Origin: Flavobacterium branchiarum
GTDB taxonomy: Bacteria > Bacteroidota > Bacteroidia > Flavobacteriales > Flavobacteriaceae
Assembly: GCF_030409845.1 (NCBI RefSeq)
Contig: NZ_JAUFQQ010000003.1
Span: forward strand, 186,001-250,000
Length of the DNA: 64,000 bases
Reading direction: 5' to 3'
In this document: positions 1 to 8,717 of the stretch, piece by piece
How the letters are laid out: the number at the start of each line of letters is the position of its first letter
Position numbering within the stretch: the stretch's first letter is position 1
Translations under genes and position numbers: made by a program
The notes under the pieces: generated by a model
Database searches by the model: none
Told to the model about the DNA's origin: nothing
The model's input: only the letters and a program-made list of their open reading frames with translations

Positions 1-654
1 CGGAATACCGTATATTTCACAAAGTTCAGAATAGCAGCTTTGCGAAAACCTTTTAAATAATACGTGGGGAATACAGCCATCGAGTAATCCAAACTCTGTA
101 TTGCTTCCAAACTCGATTAACCAGGAACCGTATTCTTTTTGTAAACGATAATCAATAAATTTATCTTCGGTATAGTCTTTGAAAATTCGACCTTTTACAG
201 GTTCAACATTTTGCCTTGGAATTAAATTAAATACCAATTCACCATTAACATAGTCGAATTCTCCAAGAGAATGCGCGTAATAGGTCGTTTGCAAAATAGC
301 CTTGTTGACTTGATAAACGAATTGTTTGTTTTGTAATAAATCGGTTAAATCCTGATCTAAATCGCCTTTCAAATTTTTTATTATAAAAGGCTGAGACAAG
401 CTCTTTAACATCCTGTTGTTGATCTGACTTTGCAAATGTAAATCGACCAATATATTATCTACAAGATTGTAGTATGGGAAACGTTTTGGATTATCAGCAT
501 TTTTAAATAGGTTTTTAGCATCAGTATAATTTTTGATGTCTTGCCTAGTTTGCGAAATAGTTTTTGGCGCAATGGTGGGAACATAACTGGTGCCTTGTTT
601 TACTTTCCATGCTCCGGACTTGTCTGCTAATTCAAATAGTGGTACTGTGCTCAT
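1..654 (-). CDS. Phage portal protein, DUF935 / Mu gp29-like (3' part outside the window)
   Basis: The reverse strand is open from an ATG at 654 to the window edge, giving about 218 N-terminal residues. The start reads MSTVPLFELADKSGAW and the visible end is SELCEIYGIP. The EIYGIP-type motif and the segment around LVDNILVDLHLQSQI resemble the DUF935 portal family of Mu-like phages. Portals form the ring at the capsid vertex through which DNA is packaged. The neighbours agree: a gp36-like protein and two terminase subunits lie just upstream on the same strand. Family assignment is by recognition; the C-terminal part cannot be seen. Confidence 0.8.
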   Translation of the reverse strand, partial: MSTVPLFELADKSGAWKVKQGTSYVPTIAPKTISQTRQDIKNYTDAKNLFKNADNPKRFPYYNLVDNILVDLHLQSQINNRMLKSLSQPFIIKNLKGDLDQDLTDLLQNKQFVYQVNKAILQTTYYAHSLGEFDYVNGELVFNLIPRQNVEPVKGRIFKDYTEDKFIDYRLQKEYGSWLIEFGSNTEFGLLDGCIPHVLFKRFSQSCYSELCEIYGIP

Positions 655-656
655 AA

Positions 657-1115
657 TTAATAATCATGGTTAAATTTGGCGCGTGAACCGGAACTAAAAG
701 GGTTTCGGTCGCTGTTGGTATCGTCAAGGGTAATTCTAGGCAATGAAGTCAATACAACCGTGCCTTTTGATAGTTTGGTAAACCACTCTATAGCTCGGTC
801 GTAGCGTTCTTTGGCTTGCTCATAGATAAAGTCGGCATTGCATAAAGTAGCAATATGAAACTTCGCCAAGGTCAAACAATGTTGTAAAATCAGTGCGTTT
901 CTGTCTAGTCCGGTAGCACTAAAAATCACCTCAGTATCATACAAAATTCGCCCGTCAAGAGCTTCCAGTTTGTTGATATTTGGGGTTAAATAACTTTTGG
1001 CCTCTTCCTCGGCCGCCGCCAGAGCTTGTGCGACTAAGTCATCATTACCCTCGGTGATTTGGTCTATTTGGTAGGCATAAATAACACTGCCTAAATCTGC
1101 TTTTTCTAAAAACAT
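657..1115 (-). CDS. Mu gp36-like head protein (DUF1320)
   Basis: This 152-residue protein starts MFLEKADLGSVIYAYQIDQIT and contains an acidic helix (LAAAEEEAKSYL) typical of DUF1320, the Mu gp36-like family. Members are small structural or head-completion proteins found next to portal genes. Here it lies two bases upstream of the portal start and a few bases downstream of the terminase large subunit, so the three are almost certainly one transcript. The exact role of the family is poorly defined. Confidence 0.7.
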   Translation of the reverse strand: MFLEKADLGSVIYAYQIDQITEGNDDLVAQALAAAEEEAKSYLTPNINKLEALDGRILYDTEVIFSATGLDRNALILQHCLTLAKFHIATLCNADFIYEQAKERYDRAIEWFTKLSKGTVVLTSLPRITLDDTNSDRNPFSSGSRAKFNHDY

Positions 1116-1127
1116 ATTAATGTTGTT

Positions 1128-2648
1128 TTAATATTTTCGGTTACTTCTTTGCCCAATAACATAGGTGTCTTCTCTTTTTTCAGCTCTGTTTTTTAATAGC
1201 CATACACCACCTTCCAGTAAATCGGGGCCATCCATTATTTTGGAACTTTCATCAACTCCTAAAAATTGCTCCTCCATTCTTACCATGTGAGGATTGCTTT
1301 TTTCATCTATATTAAAGATCAAATCTCCTGCTGTCCATATAGGTTCAAGGGTTCCTTCGATACGGTTAAATTTGTCTCCTTTTGACCGTCTGTCCAAGGA
1401 CATTACTAATCTTTTGTTTCGCTCTCTTCCTGTGGTTTGAATCAGCGGCTTTATTACTTGCTCGTAAAAAGGGTCTTGTAAGGAGTTGTTCTCAATCCAG
1501 TCCTTATGCACGTCGACACCTTTCCCGTTCACCCATTCCGAGGCATCATATAGATAGCCTACAAAAACAGATTGACGCATATTGTTAAGCCAAATTTTAT
1601 AGAGATAATATTTGCCTTTGTATAAACCAATAACTCCAACACCTTTTTGAGAAGAGCTGCTTTTATCCTTATTTGAGGTTGCTGGATCAGCATAAGTTAA
1701 TAGTTGCTCGCAAGCTCTAAGAGGTGGGCATTTCCCCCAAATAACACTTTTGAAAATTTTACCAATCTTGGTTGGATTATTGTAATACTCTTTTTGTTGA
1801 GAGCTTAAAGTGATAGGCTTCAAAGCTCTATCAATCATTTCCTCAGTGTTTTTTGTTGGCCAAGTACTTTTGCCGTTTTTGTCACGAATATTTACAATTT
1901 CATGCAAGTCGGCTTTTTTACCCATTTCAGTAATACAGCAATATTTTGCAATGATATTACCACAGGCAATTATTAATAATGGGACTGAAATTGACCTAGT
2001 AGGAATTAAAGCCTGCTCAATCCATTCGTATTTTTTCTTGATGGTTTCAGGATTACGACAATCAACATCAGTGTCAATGTCATCAATAAGAATCACGTCG
2101 GGTCTTGCTGCATCATTACGCGTACCACGCGGTGATTGTCCAGCCCCTAAAGCTCTGAATGAAGCTCCGTTTCTTGTTCTAAATTCGCCTGATTCCCAAT
2201 TACCAATACTTTCCTGAACTCCATAGTCATTTATCAGTCTATTGTTTACCTCTAGTATCGTTTTGTAAGGCAATAACAACCGTTCGGCATCGTCATAAGT
2301 TGCAGAAACAAGTAATACTGTTTTCTTTTTCCCCGTTGTAGTTAAGTACAAAACCTCCATCATAGTTCTGGCGGATTTTGCTAACTCACGAGACCAGGAA
2401 CGCACTTCGTACCATTCGGGATTATCCAAAGCTCGTTTGGTTGCCTTAATGTGGAATGGTGCAGGTTCCGCAGTATAAAAGTTTGGAAAATAATATTTAA
2501 ACCATTGTTCCGGGTGCGCTTCCAGATGTTTGATTCTTTTGCCTTTCTCTACCGCAGTTTCGTTCATATCTACAGGAGTTGACTTTCGAGTATTGTCCCG
2601 AAACTCCTGCCATTGTGCTAAAGAATCTTTATCGCTTTTACTGCTCAT
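1128..2648 (-). CDS. Phage terminase large subunit (Mu gp28-like)
   Basis: This 506-residue protein has the two-domain layout of a packaging motor. In the N-terminal ATPase half, SRELAKSART stands at the Walker A position and DVILIDDIDTD is a clear Walker B with acidic residues. The C-terminal half has the RNase H-like nuclease pattern: TYADPATSNKD, then LVMSLDRRSKGDKFNRIE. It would pump phage DNA into proheads through the neighbouring portal and cut it. Its start overlaps the stop of the small subunit by one base (TAATG), which suggests translational coupling. Confidence 0.87.
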   Translation of the reverse strand: MSSKSDKDSLAQWQEFRDNTRKSTPVDMNETAVEKGKRIKHLEAHPEQWFKYYFPNFYTAEPAPFHIKATKRALDNPEWYEVRSWSRELAKSARTMMEVLYLTTTGKKKTVLLVSATYDDAERLLLPYKTILEVNNRLINDYGVQESIGNWESGEFRTRNGASFRALGAGQSPRGTRNDAARPDVILIDDIDTDVDCRNPETIKKKYEWIEQALIPTRSISVPLLIIACGNIIAKYCCITEMGKKADLHEIVNIRDKNGKSTWPTKNTEEMIDRALKPITLSSQQKEYYNNPTKIGKIFKSVIWGKCPPLRACEQLLTYADPATSNKDKSSSSQKGVGVIGLYKGKYYLYKIWLNNMRQSVFVGYLYDASEWVNGKGVDVHKDWIENNSLQDPFYEQVIKPLIQTTGRERNKRLVMSLDRRSKGDKFNRIEGTLEPIWTAGDLIFNIDEKSNPHMVRMEEQFLGVDESSKIMDGPDLLEGGVWLLKNRAEKREDTYVIGQRSNRKY

Positions 2649-3202
2649 TATTTTTTCATTTTAGAGGTGATAAAAGCGTCGCAATATTCTGTGAGCTGTT
2701 TTGAAAAGGCTAAATCTTGACTTCCAATAAACTGGATGAGTTGTTTGGCAACCTCCACGGTTTCGCCAATATTGGTTTCGGTTTCAAGTTTTTTGATTGC
2801 ACCGGTTATTTTAGAAATAATATCGGCATCTTTTGAATTTGCAAAATTTCCAGACTTTACAGGGTAATCTTTCTCATTGATTTTTGGATATTCCAAGAAC
2901 TCGCAGCCGTGTTCATCTTTGAGTTTTATTGGTTTTAATAAAAAAACAGGGATGTCGTAAACTATGGGGCGGTTTTCAATCTCTTTGTTTTTAGTTTCCA
3001 GCTGCTTGTACAATGCAGTCAGTTGGTTGTCTTTTGTAACCAGCATTGAAGTTTTTAGGGATTCCCAGTTTCCTTCCTTAATCCATTTTCCGATTGTTTT
3101 TTCGGTCACATTTAAACGTGTTGCAATTTCCTTTTGTGAGATATTTTCATTCACAAAAAGGATTTTGGCAAAGTCTTTTTCTACCTGTTTTTTAACGCCC
3201 AT
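2648..3202 (-). CDS. Phage terminase small subunit with N-terminal helix-turn-helix
   Basis: This 184-residue protein has an N-terminal helix-turn-helix (residues about 15-50, ISQKEIATRLNVTEKTIGKWIKEGNW), the usual DNA-recognition module of terminase small subunits. A charged, probably helical middle and a C-terminal helical part follow. It would recognise phage DNA and load the large subunit, whose gene it overlaps by one base. It is the first gene of the leftward packaging and head operon and is divergent from the protease and capsid operon at 3401. Confidence 0.75.
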   Translation of the reverse strand: MGVKKQVEKDFAKILFVNENISQKEIATRLNVTEKTIGKWIKEGNWESLKTSMLVTKDNQLTALYKQLETKNKEIENRPIVYDIPVFLLKPIKLKDEHGCEFLEYPKINEKDYPVKSGNFANSKDADIISKITGAIKKLETETNIGETVEVAKQLIQFIGSQDLAFSKQLTEYCDAFITSKMKK

Positions 3203-3219
3203 ACTACTATTATTTATAG

Positions 3220-3247
3220 CAAAGTTGAACGAAACTTAAAGGTCAAA
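3220..3247 (-). promoter_or_regulatory. Possible promoter of the leftward terminase-portal operon
   Basis: On the minus strand a TTTG (3247-3244) lies 16 bases before CAACTTTG (3227-3220), which differs from TAnnTTTG in one base. It sits just upstream of the terminase small subunit. The spacer is shorter than in the better promoters of this window, so this is tentative. Confidence 0.35.
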
Positions 3248-3400
3248 AAAATTCCTGTTTACTTGCTTTACAACTGTGTAAGTTCTTTAAACACTAGTGT
3301 TCGCGCACTGTGCATTTGTTTTTTTAGGAATTGGTTTCAATACATCTTTGTCATCTCAAAAGGCAACAACTGCCGACAAGAATTTTAAAAAAAATAGCAA

Positions 3401-4387
3401 ATGCCAAGACCGGAATACTTTGTTTTTAATGACGAAAATGTAAAAAACTCATACGGGTTTTACATTAACACATTGGGCATTAAAATGGATCGTTTCAATG
3501 ACAACCCAGTCATGTTGAATAACCATATAAATTCCAATGAAAATGTTATTGGTAATTGGTCAGATGCTTTAAAAGAAGGCGGATTATTAAAGCTAAAACC
3601 CCATTTCGATGAAGAAACGAATCTAGGTAAAGACATCGCCGGGAAAGTAGATCGCGGCATTTTAAAAGGCTGTTCAATGGGAATTATACCCAATTGGGAC
3701 AGTGTACAAAAAGTGGGCGATCGCTTAATCATGATGGAATGTGAACTCGCAGAGGGTTCTATTGTTCCGGTACCATCCAATAAAGGAGCTACTGCTATTT
3801 ACAGTATAGATGGCGAACTATTAAAAGAAGAGGACGTAAAATCTCTTTGTTTATCCGTAACCGAGAAACTCGACGGAATCCCCGAAAATTTAAACACAAA
3901 ATTAGATATGAACAAAATCATTTTAAGCGTAGCTGCACTTATGGCTTTAGGCTATAAAGACCAGCCAAAAGACGGTCTTGACGTTGCAGATGTAGAAGCC
4001 AAATTATTGGGGCTTTCTAACCAAGTAACCTCTTTAACCAACGAAAACAACGGTTTGAAATTGGCGGCTGAAACTGCCAAGGAGGCACAAGACGCAGCGA
4101 TAAAATTAGCAGCTACCCAAAAGGTAGACTTGGCTATTACACAGGGCAAAATCCCTGCAGATAAAAAAGAAGCATTCGTGCAATTAGGGATCAGTTCTCC
4201 TGAAGTATTGCAAACGACTTTAGACTCTATTCCTGCCAAACAAAACTTTGGGGCGGGTGTTACGGTTCCGGGTGGAAACGGAGCTGCTGTAGTTGCAACT
4301 ATGGATGAGTTTGAAAAACTTTCCCATACCGAAAAATTAAGCTTCAAGGAAACCAACCCAGAGGCATACAAAAAATTGTTTAACTAA
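3401..4387 (+). CDS. Prohead protease fused to a scaffold-like C-terminal domain
   Basis: Residues about 1-150 resemble the HK97-type (S78-like) prohead protease. A histidine in the PVMLNNH segment (H42) and a serine in LKGCSMGI (S92) are the likely catalytic pair, and CELAEGSIVPVPSNKGA matches the family's conserved strand. Residues about 190-280 are rich in A, E, K and Q and look like coiled coil, as expected for a scaffolding segment removed during maturation. The major capsid gene follows at once. Protease-scaffold fusions are common in tailed phages. The exact domain border is inferred. Confidence 0.75.
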   Translation: MPRPEYFVFNDENVKNSYGFYINTLGIKMDRFNDNPVMLNNHINSNENVIGNWSDALKEGGLLKLKPHFDEETNLGKDIAGKVDRGILKGCSMGIIPNWDSVQKVGDRLIMMECELAEGSIVPVPSNKGATAIYSIDGELLKEEDVKSLCLSVTEKLDGIPENLNTKLDMNKIILSVAALMALGYKDQPKDGLDVADVEAKLLGLSNQVTSLTNENNGLKLAAETAKEAQDAAIKLAATQKVDLAITQGKIPADKKEAFVQLGISSPEVLQTTLDSIPAKQNFGAGVTVPGGNGAAVVATMDEFEKLSHTEKLSFKETNPEAYKKLFN

Positions 4388-4400
4388 TAAGTAAAATACT

Positions 4401-5315
4401 ATGCCAGCAGCATTTCCAGAAATGTGGGAGTCAAGAGTAAGAACTCTACTCCAAGATGAGCAACTCGCTCTATGGTTAGATGGTATACCAGAAATAGACA
4501 CTCAAGTTCTTGAGGTTGGTTCTGGTGCAGCATCTGAATCAAACATCATTCATATTCCAATTACCACTTTTAGACCGGGTGTATTGATCAACAATACCAC
4601 TTATCCGCTTGCTTTGGTAGCTTATGATGATACCAGTATGACTATTCAATTGGATAAGTATCAAACTAATCCAACTTCTCTAACTGATGACCAAGCTAAT
4701 GGTGCCAGTTATGCACAAATTGACTCTGTAACTAAATCACATCGTGATGATATTACTGAAGGCAAATTTGCAAAAGCAATTCACTCCCTTGCGCCACAAA
4801 CAACTGTTGCCGGGTCTACATTCGTAATCCAATGTACAGGTGATGAAGTTACCGCCGGTGGTCGTAGAAAAATGCTTTGGAAAGACCTTGTTACGGCAAG
4901 ACGTTCTATGGATGCCGCCAAGTGCAAGAAAAAAGGAAGACGTTTGGTATTGTGTTCAGATCACGAAAATGATTTGCTTGAGGACAACTCTAACAAATAT
5001 GCTGACAAATTAGCCGATTATTTATCGGGGAACATCAAAGGTATGTTGGCAGGGTTTGAAATGTACCAAAACATTGACAATCCAATGTACACGGCTGCGG
5101 GTGCTAAATTAGCTTGGGGAGCAGTACCAGGAGCGACAGATAGAAACGCAACTGTGATTTTCCATCCAGAGAATATTGTAAAGAAAACAGGTTTTACGAA
5201 ACAATATTTTTCAGGCTCTGCAGGTGCGCCTAGAACTCAACAAAACGAGTATGCATTGCGCCACTATTTCATTGCAGTTCCTGTAATGGCTAAATACGCC
5301 GGAGCAATCATTTAG
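4401..5315 (+). CDS. Major capsid protein
   Basis: The 304-residue product starts MPAAFPEMWESRVRTLLQDE and lies directly after the protease/scaffold gene, the usual place for the major capsid gene. The middle (SMTIQLDKYQTNPTSLTDDQANGASYAQIDSV) resembles capsid proteins of Bacteroidota prophages. Late parts such as HPENIVKKTGF and the closing HYFIAVPVMAKYAGAII fit an HK97-fold subunit. A strong terminator follows, so capsid mRNA can be made in excess. Assignment rests on position plus general resemblance. Confidence 0.75.
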   Translation: MPAAFPEMWESRVRTLLQDEQLALWLDGIPEIDTQVLEVGSGAASESNIIHIPITTFRPGVLINNTTYPLALVAYDDTSMTIQLDKYQTNPTSLTDDQANGASYAQIDSVTKSHRDDITEGKFAKAIHSLAPQTTVAGSTFVIQCTGDEVTAGGRRKMLWKDLVTARRSMDAAKCKKKGRRLVLCSDHENDLLEDNSNKYADKLADYLSGNIKGMLAGFEMYQNIDNPMYTAAGAKLAWGAVPGATDRNATVIFHPENIVKKTGFTKQYFSGSAGAPRTQQNEYALRHYFIAVPVMAKYAGAII

Positions 5316-5338
5316 AAATTAAATTTCAGATCATAAAC

Positions 5339-5372
5339 AAAAGGCTACTGCAATATGTAGTAGCCTTTTTTT
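5339..5372 (+). terminator. Rho-independent terminator after the capsid gene
   Basis: A perfect 7-bp stem (GGCTACT 5343-5349 with AGTAGCC 5359-5365) is followed by a run of T (5366-5372). It separates the protease-capsid unit from the lysis and tail genes. Confidence 0.85.
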
Positions 5373-5382
5373 AAACTCAATT

Positions 5383-5667
5383 ATGGAGCAATTTGTATAC
5401 CTAACATTAGCCGCTTTTTTCTCAGCATTAATAACCTATCTATTTTCTAAGCGAAAAAATTTGGCTGAAGATAGAGCCGCAGAATTAGACAATGCCGTCA
5501 ATGCGGTTAAATATTACAGAGAATTACTTGACGACATGGCTATGCGATTGTCAGCAGCAACCGAAACTATAAAAACGATGGAAGCGCAACACCGTGAGTT
5601 AATGGGAATCAATCAGCACTTAGTTGAGGAATTACAAAAGTTCAAACAATTAAACGGTAAGGCCTAA
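5383..5667 (+). CDS. Small membrane protein with coiled coil, lysis cassette
   Basis: This 94-residue protein has one N-terminal membrane segment (residues about 3-21, FVYLTLAAFFSALITYLFS) and then a positive stretch and a long amphipathic helix that is probably coiled coil. The stop overlaps the start of the endolysin gene by one base (TAATG), and a spanin-like lipoprotein follows the endolysin. Position and topology suggest a lysis role, for example a holin-like or inner-membrane spanin-like protein. The sequence alone does not decide. Confidence 0.6.
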   Translation: MEQFVYLTLAAFFSALITYLFSKRKNLAEDRAAELDNAVNAVKYYRELLDDMAMRLSAATETIKTMEAQHRELMGINQHLVEELQKFKQLNGKA

Positions 5668-6179
5668 TGAAAAAGCAAGACTTTGTGAATAAGTTTTACC
5701 CGTCTGCAAAGGCGTCTCAAAACAAAACAGGGATTCCGGCTTTAGCTAATTTGGCACAAGCAGCGGTTGAAAGTGCTTGGGGTGAAGTTTGTCCTGGTAA
5801 CATGCTTTTTGGGGTTAAAGATACCGACGGCATCAATGGCAATGAGCAATTGCTTGTTACTACAGAATATTCGAAAAGTGCTAATACTAAGTTTCCAAAT
5901 ATTATATCGGTTACACCGGTAGTTAGAAATGGTCAAAAGTGGTTTAAATACAAGATAAAAGACTATTTCAGAAAATACAACACACTAGAAGATTGCTTTA
6001 CTGATCACGCCCAGTTTTTCATCAAAAACAAGCGTTACGCCAAAGCTCTCTTAGTTAAACACAACACTTATCTATTTATAGATGAAATAGCGAAAGCGGG
6101 TTATGCAACTGATCCCAATTACGCGAAATTATTAAGAGGAATTGCTAAAGATTTAGAAAAATACATCCCTAAAACATGA
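5667..6179 (+). CDS. Endolysin, glucosaminidase (GH73-like) family
   Basis: This 170-residue protein resembles phage and FlgJ-type N-acetylglucosaminidases. AALAQ-like helices lead to AAVESAWGE, with E35 as the likely catalytic acid, then NMLFGVKDTDG, a conserved motif of this fold. YFRKYNTLEDCFTDHAQFFIKNKRYAKAL and AGYATDPNYAKLL are the typical C-terminal signature. It would cleave peptidoglycan glycan strands at the end of infection. There is no signal peptide, so export would need a holin, and the flanking membrane proteins fit that. Its end overlaps the next gene by four bases (ATGA). Confidence 0.85.
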   Translation: MKKQDFVNKFYPSAKASQNKTGIPALANLAQAAVESAWGEVCPGNMLFGVKDTDGINGNEQLLVTTEYSKSANTKFPNIISVTPVVRNGQKWFKYKIKDYFRKYNTLEDCFTDHAQFFIKNKRYAKALLVKHNTYLFIDEIAKAGYATDPNYAKLLRGIAKDLEKYIPKT

Positions 6180-6652
6180 AAAATTTAAAACACATTGTGT
6201 TGTTGTTTTTTTCTCTCATGGTACTGGCTTCCTGCTCAAGCTCGAAGCCCGCCATGACCGAAAACAAAACACAGATTATTACCCTAAAGGAAACGGTACG
6301 CGATACTGTTTTCAGAATTGAAAAAGACAGCAGCTCATACCTGGCATTATTGGAATGCCAAAACGGTAAGGTTGCTATAAAAAATGTTATTCAAGCCGAA
6401 CCAGGGCGCACATTAAAAAGCCCAAAGGTTCGGTTAGATAGCAACCAGTTAAAGATAGACTGTGAAGCCCGAGCGCAAGAGTTACTGGCTCATTATATCA
6501 ATACACATCAAACCAGTGACACGGTGGTTAAGGTACCATTTGAAGTAAATAAACTCAGTTGGTGGCAACAAACCCAAATAAAACTATTTCGAATCTATGC
6601 CATTATCACGCTGCTTTTGGCGGTTTGGCTCTTTGTAAAATCTAAAATATAA
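6176..6652 (+). CDS. Lipoprotein with C-terminal membrane anchor, candidate unimolecular spanin
   Basis: The 158-residue product starts with a lipoprotein signal (charged MKNLKH, hydrophobic LLFFSLMV, lipobox LASC with C20). It ends with one membrane segment (residues about 137-155, YAIITLLLAVWLFVKS). The mature protein could therefore link the outer and inner membranes through about 115 periplasmic residues. That is the topology of unimolecular spanins such as T1 gp11, which fuse the two membranes after peptidoglycan is cut. The gene overlaps the endolysin stop by four bases. The topology is visible; the function is inferred. Confidence 0.65.
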   Translation: MKNLKHIVLLFFSLMVLASCSSSKPAMTENKTQIITLKETVRDTVFRIEKDSSSYLALLECQNGKVAIKNVIQAEPGRTLKSPKVRLDSNQLKIDCEARAQELLAHYINTHQTSDTVVKVPFEVNKLSWWQQTQIKLFRIYAIITLLLAVWLFVKSKI

Positions 6653-6656
6653 AATC

Positions 6657-7067
6657 ATGCACAAAATTTTTGAATCGAATCCAGACTTAAAAAAAGCCTT
6701 CATCACTTCAGATGGAACGCCTTTCTATCAAGAAAACGACGCTAAAAATCACGCCAAAACTTTGAAGGATAAAACAGTTGAACCTGTTTATAACGAAAAG
6801 GAATTACAGGTGGTGGATGCGGAGGACTTGACTGAAGCTGAAAAAGAAATGGCAGCCTTTGAAGCTGATGAGGCCGCAAAAGAGGCAAAAGCCGAGTTGG
6901 ACAAAGCGTTAGCCGAATTTGACCCGGAAACAACAAAATACCCAGAAGCAGTGAAATTGTTCAAGGCTTTGGGATTGGAGTCAGAAAATGCCAAACAAGA
7001 CACAATCTATCCTTTGTTAGTTGCTGCTAAGGCAAGCGCACAAGAAGGAGCTAATACTCAAGTATAA
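6657..7067 (+). CDS. Phage protein of unknown function, head-tail region
   Basis: This 136-residue, strongly acidic protein starts MHKIFESNPDLKKAFITSDG and has a middle part rich in A, E, D and K (LTEAEKEMAAFEADEAAKEAKAEL) that is probably helical. It has no signal peptide or membrane segment. It lies between the lysis cassette and the tail sheath gene and overlaps the sheath start by one base. The position fits a head-tail connector or tail accessory protein, but I do not recognise the family. Confidence 0.55.
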   Translation: MHKIFESNPDLKKAFITSDGTPFYQENDAKNHAKTLKDKTVEPVYNEKELQVVDAEDLTEAEKEMAAFEADEAAKEAKAELDKALAEFDPETTKYPEAVKLFKALGLESENAKQDTIYPLLVAAKASAQEGANTQV

Positions 7068-8260
7068 TGGGAAAACCAAAAGTAAGTATAGGATTTGAAA
7101 ACGGCAACCTTGGGGTTGTCGCTACAAGTCCGGACGGAATTTGCTCCATTGTAGCAAGTGCCACCGCTAACGGAACTTTTGCTTTAAATACTGTTTATAC
7201 AGTGTTTAATTTGAAAGAAGCCGAAACACTAGGCATTATTGCCAGTGTTGAAAATTACGAGCTTCATAAAACTATTAAAGAGTTTTATGCTGAGGCTGGT
7301 GATGGTACCGAGCTTTGGATTTATGGCGTTGCCAAAACCAAAACCTTGGACGAATTAGTTACTGCAAGTGAGATACCATTGACAGCATCAAACAGACGAA
7401 TTCGTTTTGTCTTGTGTAAATATGCACCAAGTGTTGCTGAAGTAGAAACCGAAAACGGTTTGCGTGAAGGTTTTGCATCCACATTAGCAGCAGCTCAAAC
7501 AATTGCTGAAGATTTTACCACAAATAAAATCCATCCTGTTGTATTTGTTATCGAAGGGTATAATTATACAGGCGTTCCGGGTGATTTAGAGGGGTTTTCG
7601 GAAACCACTTTTAACCGTGTAGCGGTTTTAATTGGAGATACTGAAAAAAGAACCGGAGCAACTGCTTCAAAAGGTGCTGCAGTAGGTGTTTTGGGTGGTC
7701 GCATCGCTAAGAATCAAGTACACGTCAACGTTGGTCGTGTGAAATCTGGTGCTTTGAAACCTTTAGAGTTCTTTGTCCTGGACACGCCAGTCGAGCAAGT
7801 GAATATTGATGCCTTGTATGATAAAGGATTTATTACGCTTTGTACGCATGTCGGAAAATCAGGCTACTATTTTGTAGACGATCATTTGGCCTGTACTGTT
7901 GAGGATGATTACCACTTTTTGACTCGCAGACGTGTAATTGATAAAGCTTTTGTTTTGGCTAATGCGACTTTGACCAACTACATTCTGGATGATTTCAATT
8001 TGTTGGATGGCGGGAAACTGTCCCCAATTGATGCAAGAACTATTGAGGCAGAACTTGAAAGGGTAATTGCGCAAGAAATGAGTGCTAAAGGTGAATTGTC
8101 AGTAGATGTTACCAAGGCAAATGATTCAGGAGTACAAGCATTAGTTGATACAACTAACAATGTAGCTACTACTGGAATCATTCAGGGAAAAGTGAAAGTA
8201 AAACCAAAAGGCTACGGTAGATATTTAGAGTTTACCATTGGCTATAATCTTAATTCTTAA
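7067..8260 (+). CDS. Contractile tail sheath protein (DUF2586-like)
   Basis: The 397-residue product (MGKPKVSIGFENGNLGVV) resembles DUF2586, sheath-like proteins of phages in Bacteroidota and related groups. The length and the C-terminal domain (GIIQGKVKVKPKGYGRYLEFTIGYNLN) fit a sheath subunit with a C-terminal strand that links to neighbouring subunits. It is followed immediately by a tube-sized gene, a chaperone gene with frameshift and a tape measure, the standard myovirus order. The sheath contracts to drive the tube through the host envelope. Confidence 0.75.
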   Translation: MGKPKVSIGFENGNLGVVATSPDGICSIVASATANGTFALNTVYTVFNLKEAETLGIIASVENYELHKTIKEFYAEAGDGTELWIYGVAKTKTLDELVTASEIPLTASNRRIRFVLCKYAPSVAEVETENGLREGFASTLAAAQTIAEDFTTNKIHPVVFVIEGYNYTGVPGDLEGFSETTFNRVAVLIGDTEKRTGATASKGAAVGVLGGRIAKNQVHVNVGRVKSGALKPLEFFVLDTPVEQVNIDALYDKGFITLCTHVGKSGYYFVDDHLACTVEDDYHFLTRRRVIDKAFVLANATLTNYILDDFNLLDGGKLSPIDARTIEAELERVIAQEMSAKGELSVDVTKANDSGVQALVDTTNNVATTGIIQGKVKVKPKGYGRYLEFTIGYNLNS

Positions 8261-8265
8261 AAGAT

Positions 8266-8673
8266 ATGTTTGATACTAGAGAATACGAGTGGGCTGATAT
8301 CACGGTCATTTTTGGTGGGGTTGATTTATTGACTATCCGCGCTGTAAAATGCAAAAAGAAACGTGAAAAAGAGCCTATTTATGCCAAAGGTCGAGAGCCT
8401 TTTGCCATGCAATCGGGTAATTCATCTTATGAAGGTGAATTAGAGCTTTTGAAGTCGGGTTATGATGCTTTAGAAGATGCAGCCGGCGGAAACATTCTGG
8501 ATATAAAAGTAGATATGTTGATATCCTACGGTAATCCATCTTCGGGCGATGTTATGCGTACCAAACGAATTTCAGGAGTAAGCATTACTGAAGCTGAGGA
8601 AGCTGCTAAACAAGGCGATAAATTCATGCCGGTAACCTTACCATTCTTAGCATTAGGGATGAAAAATGTATAA
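8266..8673 (+). CDS. Tail tube protein
   Basis: This 135-residue protein sits five bases after the sheath gene, the usual place for the tube subunit. FGGVDLLTIRAVKCKKKREKEPIYAKG followed by SGNSSYEGELELLKSGYDALEDAAGG resembles tube proteins of contractile-tailed phages, which stack as hexamers inside the sheath. The identification relies on synteny and length as well as this resemblance. Confidence 0.72.
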   Translation: MFDTREYEWADITVIFGGVDLLTIRAVKCKKKREKEPIYAKGREPFAMQSGNSSYEGELELLKSGYDALEDAAGGNILDIKVDMLISYGNPSSGDVMRTKRISGVSITEAEEAAKQGDKFMPVTLPFLALGMKNV

Positions 8674-8679
8674 TCAATG

Positions 8680-8704
8680 ATCCCGAGCAATCGGGATTAT
8701 TTTA
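8680..8704 (+). terminator. Weak terminator or processing hairpin after the tube gene
   Basis: The perfect stem ATCCCGA (8680-8686) with TCGGGAT (8691-8697) has a 4-base loop and is followed by TATTTTAAT. It could reduce expression of the chaperone and tape measure compared with sheath and tube. Confidence 0.5.
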
Positions 8705-8717
8705 ATAAAAACAACAA

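Noticed and set aside
1382..2217. Plus-strand ORFs opposite the terminase gene
   Set aside because: They are shadows of the convincing minus-strand terminase large subunit and have no recognisable domains.
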